Origin: Taenia hydatigena
Taxonomy: Eukaryota > Platyhelminthes > Cestoda > Cyclophyllidea > Taeniidae
Length of the DNA: 64,000 nucleotides
Direction of reading: 5' to 3'
Assembly: GCA_036345935.2 (NCBI GenBank)
Contig: JADWOT020000009.1
Coordinates: forward strand, 11,623,899-11,687,898
In this document: positions 35,270-46,358 of the stretch, piece by piece
How the letters are laid out: each line of letters opens with the position of its first letter
Position numbering within the stretch: the stretch's first letter is position 1
Program-made: the position numbers and the translations under genes
The notes under the pieces: generated by a model
Databases searched by the model: none
What the model was told of the DNA's origin: nothing
What the model saw: the letters and a program-made list of their open reading frames with translations, nothing else

Positions 35270-38200
35270 GGTGTATGCAAGACAACTTGAAGGGTCTTAA
35301 TCATTAATGTCAAATGGAAAGAAAGTCTGGTTCGCGCGCTTCGTCTTGACCTTTAATGAAGGCTCCAGGCGAAAGCACCGCATCACAAGTAAGTCGGTAG
35401 GCATCAGCGTCTGAATATTTCGGGACGAAGAGCAGATAGGGTCTGCTTTCACCACACATTTGGGACGAGGATCGTATGTAACAATCTTGATGTTATTAGG
35501 CAACTAACGAGCTGTCTACCTCGGATTCACTTGATGTTGTGGGCAAGAGCGTGAACTCCATTACAACATTCCTGTATGCTTAGATAAACTTCCATTTGCC
35601 CTCATCACAAACAAAAATCCTGGCAGAAAAAGCTTCGTTTAATGCGTGTTATCACTGCTTCCAGATGAATTATTCTCCCTACTTGTAAACATTCTTTCTA
35701 CGACCACGGTGAATGTCAAAACGCTTGCAGATGGCCAACTCAACAACACGCAGGGACAGAAAAACATGAAGTGTGGGCTTATTAAGGGGCGGATATTAAT
35801 GCGCCTTAGAAGGGGGTAGAAGAAGCCAAATGAAAGGTGGCAGACCACAGACGGCTAACACCAGCCCGACCGTCCGTCAGCGCAGACCGCGTTTACTTTT
35901 AACTGTTCCTTAACTCCCCACCTATCCAAAAAACCGCCTGTATCATATCGTCCCCTTCACCAATAGGAGAACCAAAGTTAGATTCAAAGTAGTGCTGAAG
36001 ATGATCTTTAACGAGGCCGTTGCACCGTTCACACGGTACTCGCAACAGGCCATCCATCTGCCCACCTATTGGCTACGGCTCATCTTAGCCGCCGAAACAG
36101 TCAAGGATGTGACTCTGGCGTTTGAAACGCAGACCACGTCCATGAGAGTGGTAGTCTTGCGCTTTGCATGCTGAGTACATGTGAAAAACGTCGCGGACGA
36201 TGCTCTCCAAGCGACACTAACCACTCTGTGGGTCTCTTCGTAGATAAACTCTGAGGTGCAATTCACGCTACCAAGGCGCAATGCCTGCCGTCCTTTTACA
36301 GTACCACTTTTACCTTTACAACAACTAGGCATTGTTCAAGCTTCTCATTTGCCCGATTTAGAACTAAAACGACGATTAAGTAGGGAGCGGTGCAGAAACT
36401 GCGATTCGTTAATAGAGAGGGAGTGGCAACGGCCTTCGCTATTTGTACCTCTGTGCATAAATGCTGCTTTTGCATCAGCCAATGGGCACTCCACCTCAAT
36501 CCACTCAAACTCATCAAAATTAGTCGTACTTTCATCTTTATTACGCATGCCATTTACTCCATTATTGCTACCATCATTTTAAGCGGTCTTACACGCATGT
36601 ACTAATACGCATGTGCGTGCATACATGACCGTCTTCTTGTTCGGCACAGAAATGCGGTGTTTCAGCATCGTTTACACTTTCTTTACCCTTCTATTAAATC
36701 TTTTACAATCTGTCCAGGCATTACCAAATTTCTTTACGCATTTTTCGTGTAGAAATCGGGCGGATGGATGGATAAGGAGAAAATCATTACATGAGTGTTT
36801 TTGGAAAATATTCATTATGCAGCACCAACCTCGCGAAACGTAGATTAGATGAGGGTTATGCAAAAGAATGAGTAGGAGTGCGCAAGAGTTTAGAGTCAAG
36901 CGTAATTGGGGATGTTAATTCGGCATATGGATAAAAGCAAAAAGAAGAGAGGTAAGAAATGAGGAGAGGAAGGAAAGAAGAAGTGAAGAATTGCACGAGT
37001 TCAGCCGATCGTCATGTTTTCCGCATAAGTAATGTAAGAGTGGAACAGGCGATGAGTTTTTGGGATGAGATGAAGGCGAGTATTGAGCAGACCAGCTAGT
37101 TGATACAAAGTGAAGGTTTAAGTGTGATGAGGCGTCGTGAATCATGCTAGTGATCGTAGACTGTGTGAAGGCTAAGCAAGGCAGCGCGAGGCTGCCCAAG
37201 TATCTGCCTAGTCAATTTACCTACCTTCTGCCATGAATAAGATGGGTGGATAGAGGTAGAAAGGCAAGATAGGTACATTTAAGGTGTGTGATGCAGTGAT
37301 TTTAGCGCGTTGCGTGTGGGAAATCTCGGAATTGTTGAGTGCAGCAAACCAGCAGCGACGATTTTAACAATGGAGGACCCAGGTAAAGTGAGATTAGGTC
37401 AAGTCATATCCGATGCAGTTGTTGATCGGCTACGGCAAGAGCAATAGCAGAACCAATCTCAAAAGGCCTCAGCGATGGCAAGCCAATGAGCTGGGTGAAG
37501 CGGATAGGCTGATGTATGGCCAATACGAAGTGATTATCAGTGCGATGGATGATGACTACAAAGGGGTGTACCACGCGATAAGATCTCAAATTCATTTGCT
37601 GTTCGGTTGTATTAACGTTGACAGGATAATGAGCGGAAAAAGCAAAAGTGACTAATCATGAGCTTAAGCAAAGACGAGTTCAGTATAGGCAGGTATATGA
37701 TCCCCACAGATCGCGTGTACCATTTTTACGCCGCTGCAGCTGCACGGAAGGGGCGGTTGTGGAGCGCCAGTCGGCTTGGCTGCTGTGCTCAAATATCTGA
37801 CTGCTAAGGTAATCGAGATGTCCATTTGCAATGATGAGGAGTTGAACAAGCTGTGTGGATGTGTAATCATTGTTTAGGGTGATCTAGTGCCTAGCATCAA
37901 GGCACCTTATTCGCTGCTTTGCGTTACACCATTTTTGGAGCCATAACTACCTCCGCTTTCCAGCAAAAAGTGTTGTTCAACCCCTAACGACTTCGTACCT
38001 ACTTTTTCTTCATCGTCCCATCATCGTCATCACAGATAAACTGCGTCATTATTGGTACGCGCGCGTCAGCCAATCCTAGCGGTACTAAACCTCATCATTT
38101 GCTCGAGTGTCGCACCGGCACAAACTCAAACAGAATTTAATTGATTGTACCATTTTAAATCCAATTGTCATTCATCCCTGATAATTCAATCTCCCACTCC

Positions 38201-38795
38201 CATTGCTCCTTTTGCTTCGGTTCTATGGTACTCGGCACCTAATCCGTGCTCCTGTCAGGTTCCAGAATCGTTTCAAATCGGATGCGTTCACTCACTGAGC
38301 CGAGTGGTGTGGAGCGCCGTGGATCAGAAGTGGGCGTAGCAGTCGCGACAGCAGCCCATCCACCTTGGCAGTCTACCATTACCCTTACTACCATCATCAC
38401 ACATGCTTCATGAATGCTTTTAAAGAAGTATACGAGATACCAACCGATTTGGAGTAAACGATACCACACGATAACTTATATTGTTCACAACTTGCGAAAC
38501 AAGAACACACTCGTAGATGGGAACTGAACCAGTACCATTTCCATCGCCTGATTTAAGAGCAAACTACCTGTCACCCCACCGTCAACAATCGCTCTACTTC
38601 TGGTTCCTACAAAAAACCAGCAACAATCCTGCAACGCCCCAATCGCATATCCCTCAGACCCTACAACGACCACTGGCAAATACCTCGATGCTGATTCAAG
38701 TAATATTTTCGTCTTCGCATGGAAATAATACTACTACAAATGCCATTAACAATTAGCAAATAAGTACTAATGCAATAATCACAAAGGGCGCCTCC
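35270..38795. other. Long stretch without a supported gene
   Basis: Between the putative peptide gene and the TTC4 stop. Several short frames of 60-110 codons are open on both strands, but none has protein-like composition together with splice sites, and none resembles a family I know. A promoter for the minus-strand peptide gene would be in the right-adjacent part (35270-35700). Confidence 0.5.
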
Positions 38796-41702
38796 TCAGC
38801 CTCTCAAATTTTCGATCCACATTTTGTGAAAACTTTTGGACAACTTGGAGACCACAAAGAGGATAATTACGAGATCTCGCCTCACGTAAAACCTGGGAAA
38901 TTGGCACAGAAAGACATGTTTAATAAGGTTTCACTTGTTTATCAGCAAAAAAAGCAATGCATCACTCACCCAGGACACCGAGTTAGCTCAGTTATGGTGC
39001 GAGTAATAGGCACTTTAACCATTTGCTTGGCAAATTTTGTGTCCTCGAAGTAAACCTAAAACAGAACACAAGATGGTAAGGGCAGAAAACTTATTTCTGA
39101 CTGGGCCAACAATGTTCGACTTCATAAAGCCCTCAGATCAATCTATTAGTAAAGGTAAATTAACCTCGAGTTCGTCCTCAGATGTCGTGTAAGCCTTCTC
39201 CTTATCCCACGGTGGAGGTTCAGATGGGTTGAGAACGTGTTTGAGGCATTCTCGAATCCTAAAAAGAAAAAGGTTCTTTTTAAAAAAGGCGGTCATTTCA
39301 AAGAATGACTGAGACTCCCGACCATGGTGGTGGATAAAAAAGTCAGTAACGAAATGCTTAGATGGCGATGACGTAGGCACCTGGAAAACACACGTAACGC
39401 AGGCAATACGCTGGTCAATGCTTCGGATGAAGAGCAATGAACGAATGAATTGGTAGCGGTATCAGTAGTATTTAATGTTCGCCACTGTCTCAATGGTGTA
39501 GAATGAACAATTCATCAAGGTAAAGCAGCCAAGACAGATAAGTGAAGACGGCTTCCACTTCCGCAAAAAGCGAATGAAGAGGCTCCAGCGCGATGGATTA
39601 ACACAACAATGAGAAATGAGTTGTTGCTTTAATGATTTGTCAACGTGTAGATTTCTCTTCAATCATTGAAGACTGTGACTCAAACAGTTAATTATCCCAC
39701 AGAAAAGCTAAGGGCTGTTCTATGATTACTAGAGAGGGGCAACTGTAAAAAATTTGAAAATCCACTGTTAACTGTAAATCCGGTAATGACTGACTACTGC
39801 GCCAATTATAAGGGCGCAAATGAAACACCATAAGGGTGGTGGACCACTTTTTTCAGAACTTACGTAAGATACTCAGCGACGTCCTGCACAAAGTCGGTCT
39901 GACTGAACTCGGGGTACATGAAAAGGACGGGCCAATGGATGAGGTTCATGTGATCGAAAGAGATCTCCACAGCTGCGTGTTCGGGTAGACCCACTGGTGG
40001 CTGGTCAAAGTCGATTACGATTCCACGCGCCTAATGAGGGGGGAGGGGGAATAAAAGCAAGAAACATCCATTGCTGAATTGCTTTCCATAAAACCGTGGT
40101 CTGATTTTGCTTCCGTCGCCTGGAAAGAATTGCTCAAAGGCGATGACGACACCATACAACAGTTGGTTGTGGTATAACCCCCGGCAGTAGGCATGATTGC
40201 TTCATACCAATACGGGGACCATATGTAAAACTTACAAACTATTTCAGCCTTGCTTCAAGTATTTAGACGTAGTTATTTAAAGCTAATGTAGGTTTAACGC
40301 ATCAATTAGCAGAGACAGAGACAACAGCGACTTGGTCTCCCTACGGTGATGGTGTGAAGCTGTCAGCAGTGTCAGATGTCTTGTTCCCCACACAACACCT
40401 TCAGATATTAATTATGAACCCAATTTCATTCAGCCGGCTGGATATCAGGCCGAATCATTATAAAAGAGGCAATTCCTATGTATGGCCATCGAATTATGCA
40501 CCGTTGTAAGCAAGGGAGCGAGGGAAGGCTGGAAAGAACCAAGATCGCGGTTGCATCGCAGAGATCCAAGGCCATAAAATGGGGCATACTCATGACAAAA
40601 AGTACACTGATCTTTTCAGTCACTTTCAACTCGCCCATTACCACGACGGATTCTAAACTATTTCGTGAGCTGACGGCAGCATTCCAATGGGTGACCCACT
40701 ACTTCAATATGATGGCAACTCTAAATTCGGCTGGTCGAATACTGCGTAAAAACGCAATAACAAGAAAAATAATGGGAGTGGATAACCGAAGTGGCAAAAG
40801 TATTATTGGCACTACGTTGCAAGTATTCCAAACTCAACTCGTGCACAATAGAGATTACGCAAGACTCCGGACTACTTTAACCCCCTCTACAAGCTCATCG
40901 CTGAACTAGCCCCTCCGACTCTCTGGACAACTTGATCGATGCATGTATCATGCAGAAAGATAATGAGACAGATGCGACCAGAGTAGCAACCATTCTAAAT
41001 GAGTAGATGAAAGGATTGTTCAACAAAGTTGTTAACCTACCGCGAGTTGCTTAAATGCTCCTGACAGTTTGCTATGGCTCTCCTTCACTGCACTTTGCTT
41101 CTTCTCCTCCTCTGCTGTCCGCACTGCTAGCAAATCTATTGCTTTTGCTTTAAGCTCCGTTAGTGTCTCGTTGTCCGCCGCCACCTTCAGGCCAACGTTA
41201 CACACCTCCACAGCCTCTTCGGGTTTTGACAAAATCATCAACGACTTCGCCGCCTGGAAATAGGCCTTGAGATGGGTGGGATCCTGCCTAATCGCCCGGT
41301 TGCAATCCTTCACACATGAACCATGGTTTTCTATCGACAAATGTCCCATATTTAGAGGACTAGGGACCTACTTCTCAGCCCGTGTGCGATTCCCCGATTA
41401 GTGTAGAGCACAGCGAGAAGTTTCTTATCGGTGGGTTTAGCAAGAATGCCCCCGGTATAGGCGGTTATAGCCTTCTCGTAGTCTTTCTGTTTCACATAGT
41501 AATTGCCCTCCTCTTTGTAGCTCTCTGCATTGGCATTGGGGTCATCGCTTTCGTACTTGAGAGCACGGAGGGCCTCGTAAGCTGGATTGCCCTCCATTTC
41601 TTCAGCCGAGTGAGCGAAGAAGGGGTGACTGAAGATCTCTTTCTCCTCCTCCTCTGTAAACGTCGATTTGGAAGTTTCATTGGTGGATGCTTCAGTCGAC
41701 AT
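38796..41702 (-). CDS. TTC4: Tetratricopeptide repeat protein 4
   Basis: Exons: 41702-41372, 41330-41041, 40030-39864, 39258-39165, 39055-38970, 38892-38796. All phases match, giving 354 residues (human 387). TTC4 (yeast Cns1) is an essential HSP90/HSP70 co-chaperone that binds their C-terminal EEVD motif through three TPRs. Seen: TPRs at about residues 60-165 (YKEEGNYYVKQKDYEKAITAY, AVLYTNRGIAH, HLKAYFQAAKSL) and the family wheel domain at the C-terminus (HWPVLFMYPEFSQTDF, LNPSEPPPWDKE, VYFEDTKFAKQMVKVP). The join of exons 1 and 2 through a 41-nt intron restores exactly the human spacing in TPR2. The first ATG giving MSTEAS was chosen because only a TTG lies upstream in frame. Intron 2 (1010 nt) contains an unrelated open frame on the other strand. 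Confidence 0.95.
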
Positions 41703-42209
41703 TCTGGAACTATTAGCAAGGTGCCATTTAGTCAAATGTCACGAAGAAATAATCCGAATAATTTCCAACACAAAACAGCGTCAAAGAAGTCACTAACATA
41801 AAATTAAGGCAGAAAATGCACCTCTGAGCAAAAGCTAGGCGAAACAATGGTACTATGAGACGACCTGTGGGCAGAGGCTGAGAACAAATACAAGAGATAT
41901 TTTAGTGATTTATTTCAAACAATTGTGCAATGCAATTGACCAAAACTCAAGAATTACCCTAGAAAAGGCCCTTCAAGACATGGACACCAGCCTGAATTGT
42001 AGAGGGAGACACACTAGCGAAAGACAACAAACCTGATGAGTAGCTCAGCTCTAGCAATGAAACAGGCGTGGCAGCCGAGACCTTCAAGGCTTCGAACAAG
42101 GCGGAATTCAAGCAACAGTTACAAACAACAAACACGTGTAAGACTTAAGCTGCTGAATCTCGCCTGCATGTTTTACAACAAATCCGTAAATGCTTTAGTC
42201 ATTAAAATA

Positions 42210-42482
42210 TCAGCGGCGTAAATATTTCCTAAATGACGTGAATATTATGCAAAATATTGCATAACCCAGAATCTTCCAGTTGTTCGCCCCATTATCAGCG
42301 CCATCATCCCTCTCTAAATAAGTCAATAAGGGCAACATTGCATAAGACACTTGAAGAGGCAGGTTTGTTACTACCTCTTCTGCCGAAGGTGTGCGAGTCG
42401 TTGTGTACAAACGCAAAAATTCTGCTGTCTCGTGAATTTTTTTACGCGCCTCGATTTCCTTGCTTAATCTCCAGGGGTTCAT
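42210..42482 (-). CDS. Unassigned small open frame (90 residues) directly after a stop codon
   Basis: The frame begins ATG two bases after the TGA of the preceding exon and reads MNPWRLSKEIEARKKIHETA, then a serine/threonine-rich link (LYTTTRTPSAEE), and ends with a hydrophobic stretch (ILGYAIFCIIF). A GTAGTA donor after SAEE and an AG near 42320 offer a spliced alternative. I do not recognise it. It may be the downstream cistron of a two-gene transcript. Confidence 0.3.
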   Translation of the reverse strand: MNPWRLSKEIEARKKIHETAEFLRLYTTTRTPSAEEVVTNLPLQVSYAMLPLLTYLERDDGADNGANNWKILGYAIFCIIFTSFRKYLRR

Positions 42483-42484
42483 TG

Positions 42485-42745
42485 TCACAGCATAAACAAT
42501 GTTCTAGAATTCCTCACGAACTTGGGGCAAAAATAGTAATGTTGGTGTTTTTGGATTTACTTTTTCGATGAGAGATAGGGACGGTGCGTTTGACGCTTCC
42601 AGACTTTCTTGAAGACCATCAAAGACAAAATCGAACAGCAGAACCCATATATTGGCAAACTGAATAAAATTGGGGCTGCTAGCATGGCTCAGAGTCACGA
42701 TACCCATCCAAGAGAATTCGACGATACCGGGAGTCAAATAGACAA
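42485..42745 (-). CDS. C-terminal exons of an unassigned gene
   Basis: Two exons, 42745-42561 and 42520-42485, join through a 40-nt intron (GTAAATCC donor, TTTTTGCCCCAAG acceptor). The upstream acceptor TGTAATATTTTAG at 42746 is good. The translation reads VYLTPGIVEFSWMGIVTLSH, PNFIQFANIWVLLFDFVF and DGLQESLEASNAPSLSLIEK, then FVRNSRTLFML and a stop. It looks like helical-repeat or membrane-adjacent sequence. The family is unknown. The exon at 43385-43855 may belong to the same gene, but no phase-matching donor was found. Confidence 0.4.
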
Positions 42746-43384
42746 CTAAAATATTACAATAGGAGCCTGGTGCCAGATAGGAACTCCCGGATTCCCAAAG
42801 CAGGCAGGAGTCTACCGTCTCGCTCTCCTTGCGACTGTACCGATTCGAACCGTGGTAGCCGTAAGAAAGAGAAGCTGAACGAAGAACGTGCTTGAATAAC
42901 CATTAAAGATCCATATTAGCAAAATATTATTTCCTCCAGCATCTGTGATCCATCTCAGAGACTCCATTGCATAAAGTTTTCTCAAATCTTTGCTAATCGT
43001 TTTAGAGGAAGACTATCCATCAGATCATGAGTTATCATCAGCTGGAATCTTTATTTGCCCCATAACTAAGCAGAAGTTTAAGGAGAATGGTTTAAGATAT
43101 GAAACGATTTGTGTAGGTATTGGGCCTAGCTAGAGGTCCTTTAGTTCAATCAAATACACTTTTTAAAGCCATTGTCCTCCTTTTCTTTAAAAACCGTAAG
43201 AAGGCCTAATCCATGTAAATGTGGGAGCCTCAGATAATGCCTATCTTATCAAATTATTATCGGCGCATTCCCTCAACTTATCACTTCGTACTATGATAAT
43301 AATTTGCGGTAAAATTTATCCATCGCTATTAAATGTAGTTACTAGCAGATCTTAGGTTACTGCCCGTTTTAACTTAGGTCTTCT

Positions 43385-43855
43385 CTACCCCCCCTCCCCC
43401 CCCTCCCGAAGTGGGTCATTGTAGGGAGACAGAGAATGCGATACTTGATTTAAAAAACACTTGGCTAGACTTGCAAGTTTTTTATTTATGAAAAGACGAT
43501 GTGAAAGATGGGTGCGTTGCTCATAAATTAAACTACATACAACAGTGATTGCGCTAACGCGACAAGGGAATGTGCGGGAGGTACAGAGGAAGTAAAGGAA
43601 GCAGACCAAGAGCCAAATCATTATTGGAGACGATGTCGGCAAGCACAGGTCTACAATTCTCAGTAGGTCGTCTGCACCATCTGGTGCGCTATTAATAATT
43701 CCACAGAGTGCTTGAATGCCGCAGCTTTGATTTACCTGCCCGCTGTAATCCAATATTTGGCTTCTGAGGTTCTCGAGTTTGGGTCCGAATGCCGCAGCGC
43801 AAGACCGTAGGAACGCATGTACCATTCGTTGTCGCCTACAATTGACCATCTCCAA
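43385..43855 (-). CDS. Possible exon of an unassigned helical-repeat protein
   Basis: An open frame of 156 codons. The first half reads like a HEAT/armadillo-type protein: RRQRMVHAFLRSCAAAFGPK, LENLRSQILDYSGQVNQSC, GIQALCGIINSAPDGADDLL, RIVDLCLPTSS. The second half is hydrophobic and then basic and is more likely intron. The true exon probably ends between 43600 and 43660. It may form one gene with the exons at 42485-42745. Confidence 0.35.
   Translation of the reverse strand: MEMVNCRRQRMVHAFLRSCAAAFGPKLENLRSQILDYSGQVNQSCGIQALCGIINSAPDGADDLLRIVDLCLPTSSPIMIWLLVCFLYFLCTSRTFPCRVSAITVVCSLIYEQRTHLSHRLFINKKLASLAKCFLNQVSHSLSPYNDPLREGGEGG
43388..43407. repeat. Poly-C tract
   Basis: A run of cytosines broken by two thymines. 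A similar tract is at 50085-50108. On the opposite strand these are G-runs that could form a quadruplex. Confidence 0.8.
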
Positions 43856-45559
43856 TGAACTATGGTTACATCACTCTGGATGGTGTGCTGTCCAATATCC
43901 ACACGGTGTTACTTTCCATGAAGACTGATAGGTAAGTGGGCAGTAGGGAGTAGGCTGGCTCACTGATTCACCTACTCATTGCGTCAGAGGGCCATTCGGT
44001 AGGTTGGTTGCTGTCCAGTCGACTGGTTGACTGCCCGATTAGTGGGTCAGCAACCGTGAAATGGTCCTCTTCAAAGCTGCCATAAGCAGAGCGATCTACT
44101 ATCTGATCCGCTGCTTGAATGATGCCAGATTGATTAACTACCTAGCAGATGCATGCGTGTTAGGTTTTGAAAGGCTTTCTGTGTTTTTATCTGCCTGACT
44201 GTCTGCCTGCCTGTGTTGAATGTGGCAGGCTCCGAAAAGAGCCGATTGGCTAACCTTTGGTAATACTTGTCAACGAGAGTTCAAAATGAAGATTCAAAGA
44301 TTTAAAAATGGAGTAGCTGTGCCTTACGTAGCAAAACTTAGCGGAGGTAAACTGAGATGAGACGGGAATGAAAGAGGGTCCTGTAACACTCAACCCTTTT
44401 GCCTTTAGGCAGCTTATTCTCCAACCAACATTGTCTCACGACTCAAACTTGTAATCAAAGGTGTGATGCTCATCAGAACGCTTTGGTATGCTTTGATTTA
44501 CTTCCATTTGTTAAGGCTTTAATAAAAATGCCGCACTTTACACCGTCTGCTGCCGACATTCAATAGATCGGGAAACCGGTGCCAATGCACACGCTACAGA
44601 GCCATTTCTACATTGTTCTTCAACACATCAGAACCTGCACATTCTGCGACCACAATTTCCACTAGCATTCTCTGCCCTTTAACAGCCCTTACTATGCACT
44701 CTTACTCTGCGGCAAGTTCAGAAGGGACCGCCTGATTTACCGACGTATGCGAGTGAGGAAAGAGGAGCAGAATTTATGACCACGAGCCTACTAGATGGAC
44801 GGGGTGGATTGTTCATGTCTGGGTCACTGTCGGTTTCATGGCTATAATTTATAGCTTCGACAAATATTTCATGAAAAGGATCAAAATGGGGTATGATAGA
44901 CCTATAGAATGCTCGAGGAACTTAAGGAAACCCATTTAGTAGGATTGGCAGTCTCGACGGAAAAACACGAAGATTTTATGGTTGTAGAGCATGAAGCCAA
45001 TGGGCTGCGTTACCGGTACTAATTTTACTTGTGATTTTGATTGCATGCCCAAGGTCCAATCCAGCATCTGATCAGCCTCACCAAAATATTCGAATGGCCT
45101 ATAAAAGGCGGCACTGTAATTGAGAAGGCATCACATCTTTGCAATGCCTCAGATGAGCGCCTTTCTCTTTGCGTTCGGCTGCCCCATACTTGGTAGCTTT
45201 GGCCATCCACAAGTACCAACATTCGAGGTGTTGACTGTGACTGCGTCTGTTCTAAGTCATTGTGTCATCGTATTGAAAACGTCATCATTTCGGAGAGGGA
45301 AATGCAGAATGTATGAGGTGGTGGAGTTTTTGACAAACAAGGCTGCCACAGAGGACTCTGCGTCGATTGGAGCAGAAGGAAGGATGAAAAATGCAAGAAT
45401 TTATAGGACTTCAAGCAGTACCAGGCTGGCTAAATCGATGGTGACAACTGCCAAATTTTCTGCTGCGATAGAGTTTGCCACTTTGTTGAAAATTATAATA
45501 AACTGTAGCCTTCCGCAGTTACCATACACTAGGGGCTAGAGCATAAAGATGCAATTTAG
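43856..45559. other. Stretch without a confidently supported gene
   Basis: Apart from the degenerate repeat, 45120-45539 on the plus strand is a 139-codon open frame whose second half (YEVVEFLTNKAATEDSAS, AKFSAAIEFATLLKIIINCS) could be an upstream exon of the gene starting at 45560. I found no phase-matching donor before its stop at 45537. Confidence 0.4.
43930..44220. repeat. Degenerate short tandem repeat of TGNC/TGGT-like units
   Basis: The stretch is full of GTTGGTTG, GACTGGTTGACTG and CTGCCTGACTGTCTGCCTGCCTG, which reads as a decayed tetranucleotide repeat. No coding potential is apparent. Confidence 0.5.
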
Positions 45560-46358
45560 GTGCGATTAAATTTTGCCACTGAGATTGATACTTCTGACAT
45601 TGAACATTCGAAGGAGGATACTTTGGACAAACTGAAAGCAGCGGTAAAAAATGTCACCGATCATCTGTTCAAACTTGATCCTTTGTACCTACAACCACTG
45701 ATTAACTCAATAACAAAAATTGATGAAATTATTTTTTGCCTTGGTAAAGAAAATATTGAAGCCATTATCTTAAGGGCATCGAACCTCACTGGAACTAAAA
45801 AAAATGAGTAAGTTCTTTCAAACAGGTGACGACTCAACTGGCAAGTGTGATGAATGTGATCGTGCCTGGCAAGTAATAGATGAAGGACAATGCTACGATC
45901 CTTCTGCGTATCCGGCGGTGAGTGGTAGGTGTGACCATGAGCATTTTCCGAGGATGATCGGTGTGCCATGCTGGGCCCAAGTTGTGGACTCCTCCACTTT
46001 CGTATGGGTCCAGGTGTTCTCTCATTGAGCATGTAAACATACGAAAGCTAAATCAACTTTTATAGTCGGTGGATCCAGTACTTCTCTAAGCTGCATTGAA
46101 GTAGGTACCAAGAGTTAGTGGTTACGTTTCTGGTGAGGACTCATATGCATTACATTTAGGGTTGGAGGACTCTTAAGCATAGAGAATATCCTGGAAAATG
46201 TGGATCTCAAGTTTCTCGAATTGACCATCGCTGGCGTGCCAAAAATCACTGTAGACATCAATCGAACCCAGGACTCCCAGTGTTACACAATTCATTTTAT
46301 CAACTGTGCTGAGTATTCCTTTTTCGGTGTGCAATGCTTTGCTAAACAAATATCTTGA
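45560..46358 (+). CDS. Unassigned gene fragment, two exons (about 148 residues)
   Basis: Exon 45560-45807 is bounded by a GCAATTTAG acceptor and a strong GA|GTAAGT donor. Exon 46160-46358 follows a TACATTTAG acceptor and ends in TGA. The phases fit (GA+G). The second exon has no internal ATG and is visible only through the splice logic. The product is rich in predicted helix (DKLKAAVKNVTDHLFKLDPL, INSITKIDEIIFCLG) followed by beta-like sequence (LKFLELTIAGVPKITVDINR, CYTIHFINCAEYSFFG), with possible N-glycosylation sites NVT, NLT and NRT and four cysteines. This would fit an extracellular domain. Upstream exons are needed, since the first exon opens without ATG. The family is unknown. Confidence 0.4.

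Noticed and set aside
40478..40909. 143-codon plus-strand frame inside TTC4 intron 2
   Set aside because: Composition is not protein-like, there is no family resemblance, and the position inside an intron on the opposite strand gives no support.
42835..42865. tRNA B-box-like sequence (GGTTCGAATCG on the minus strand)
   Set aside because: No matching A-box or cloverleaf stems could be seen around it.
45804..46028. 74-codon frame between the two exons of the 45.6 kb gene
   Set aside because: It lies wholly within the predicted intron after a strong GTAAGT donor.
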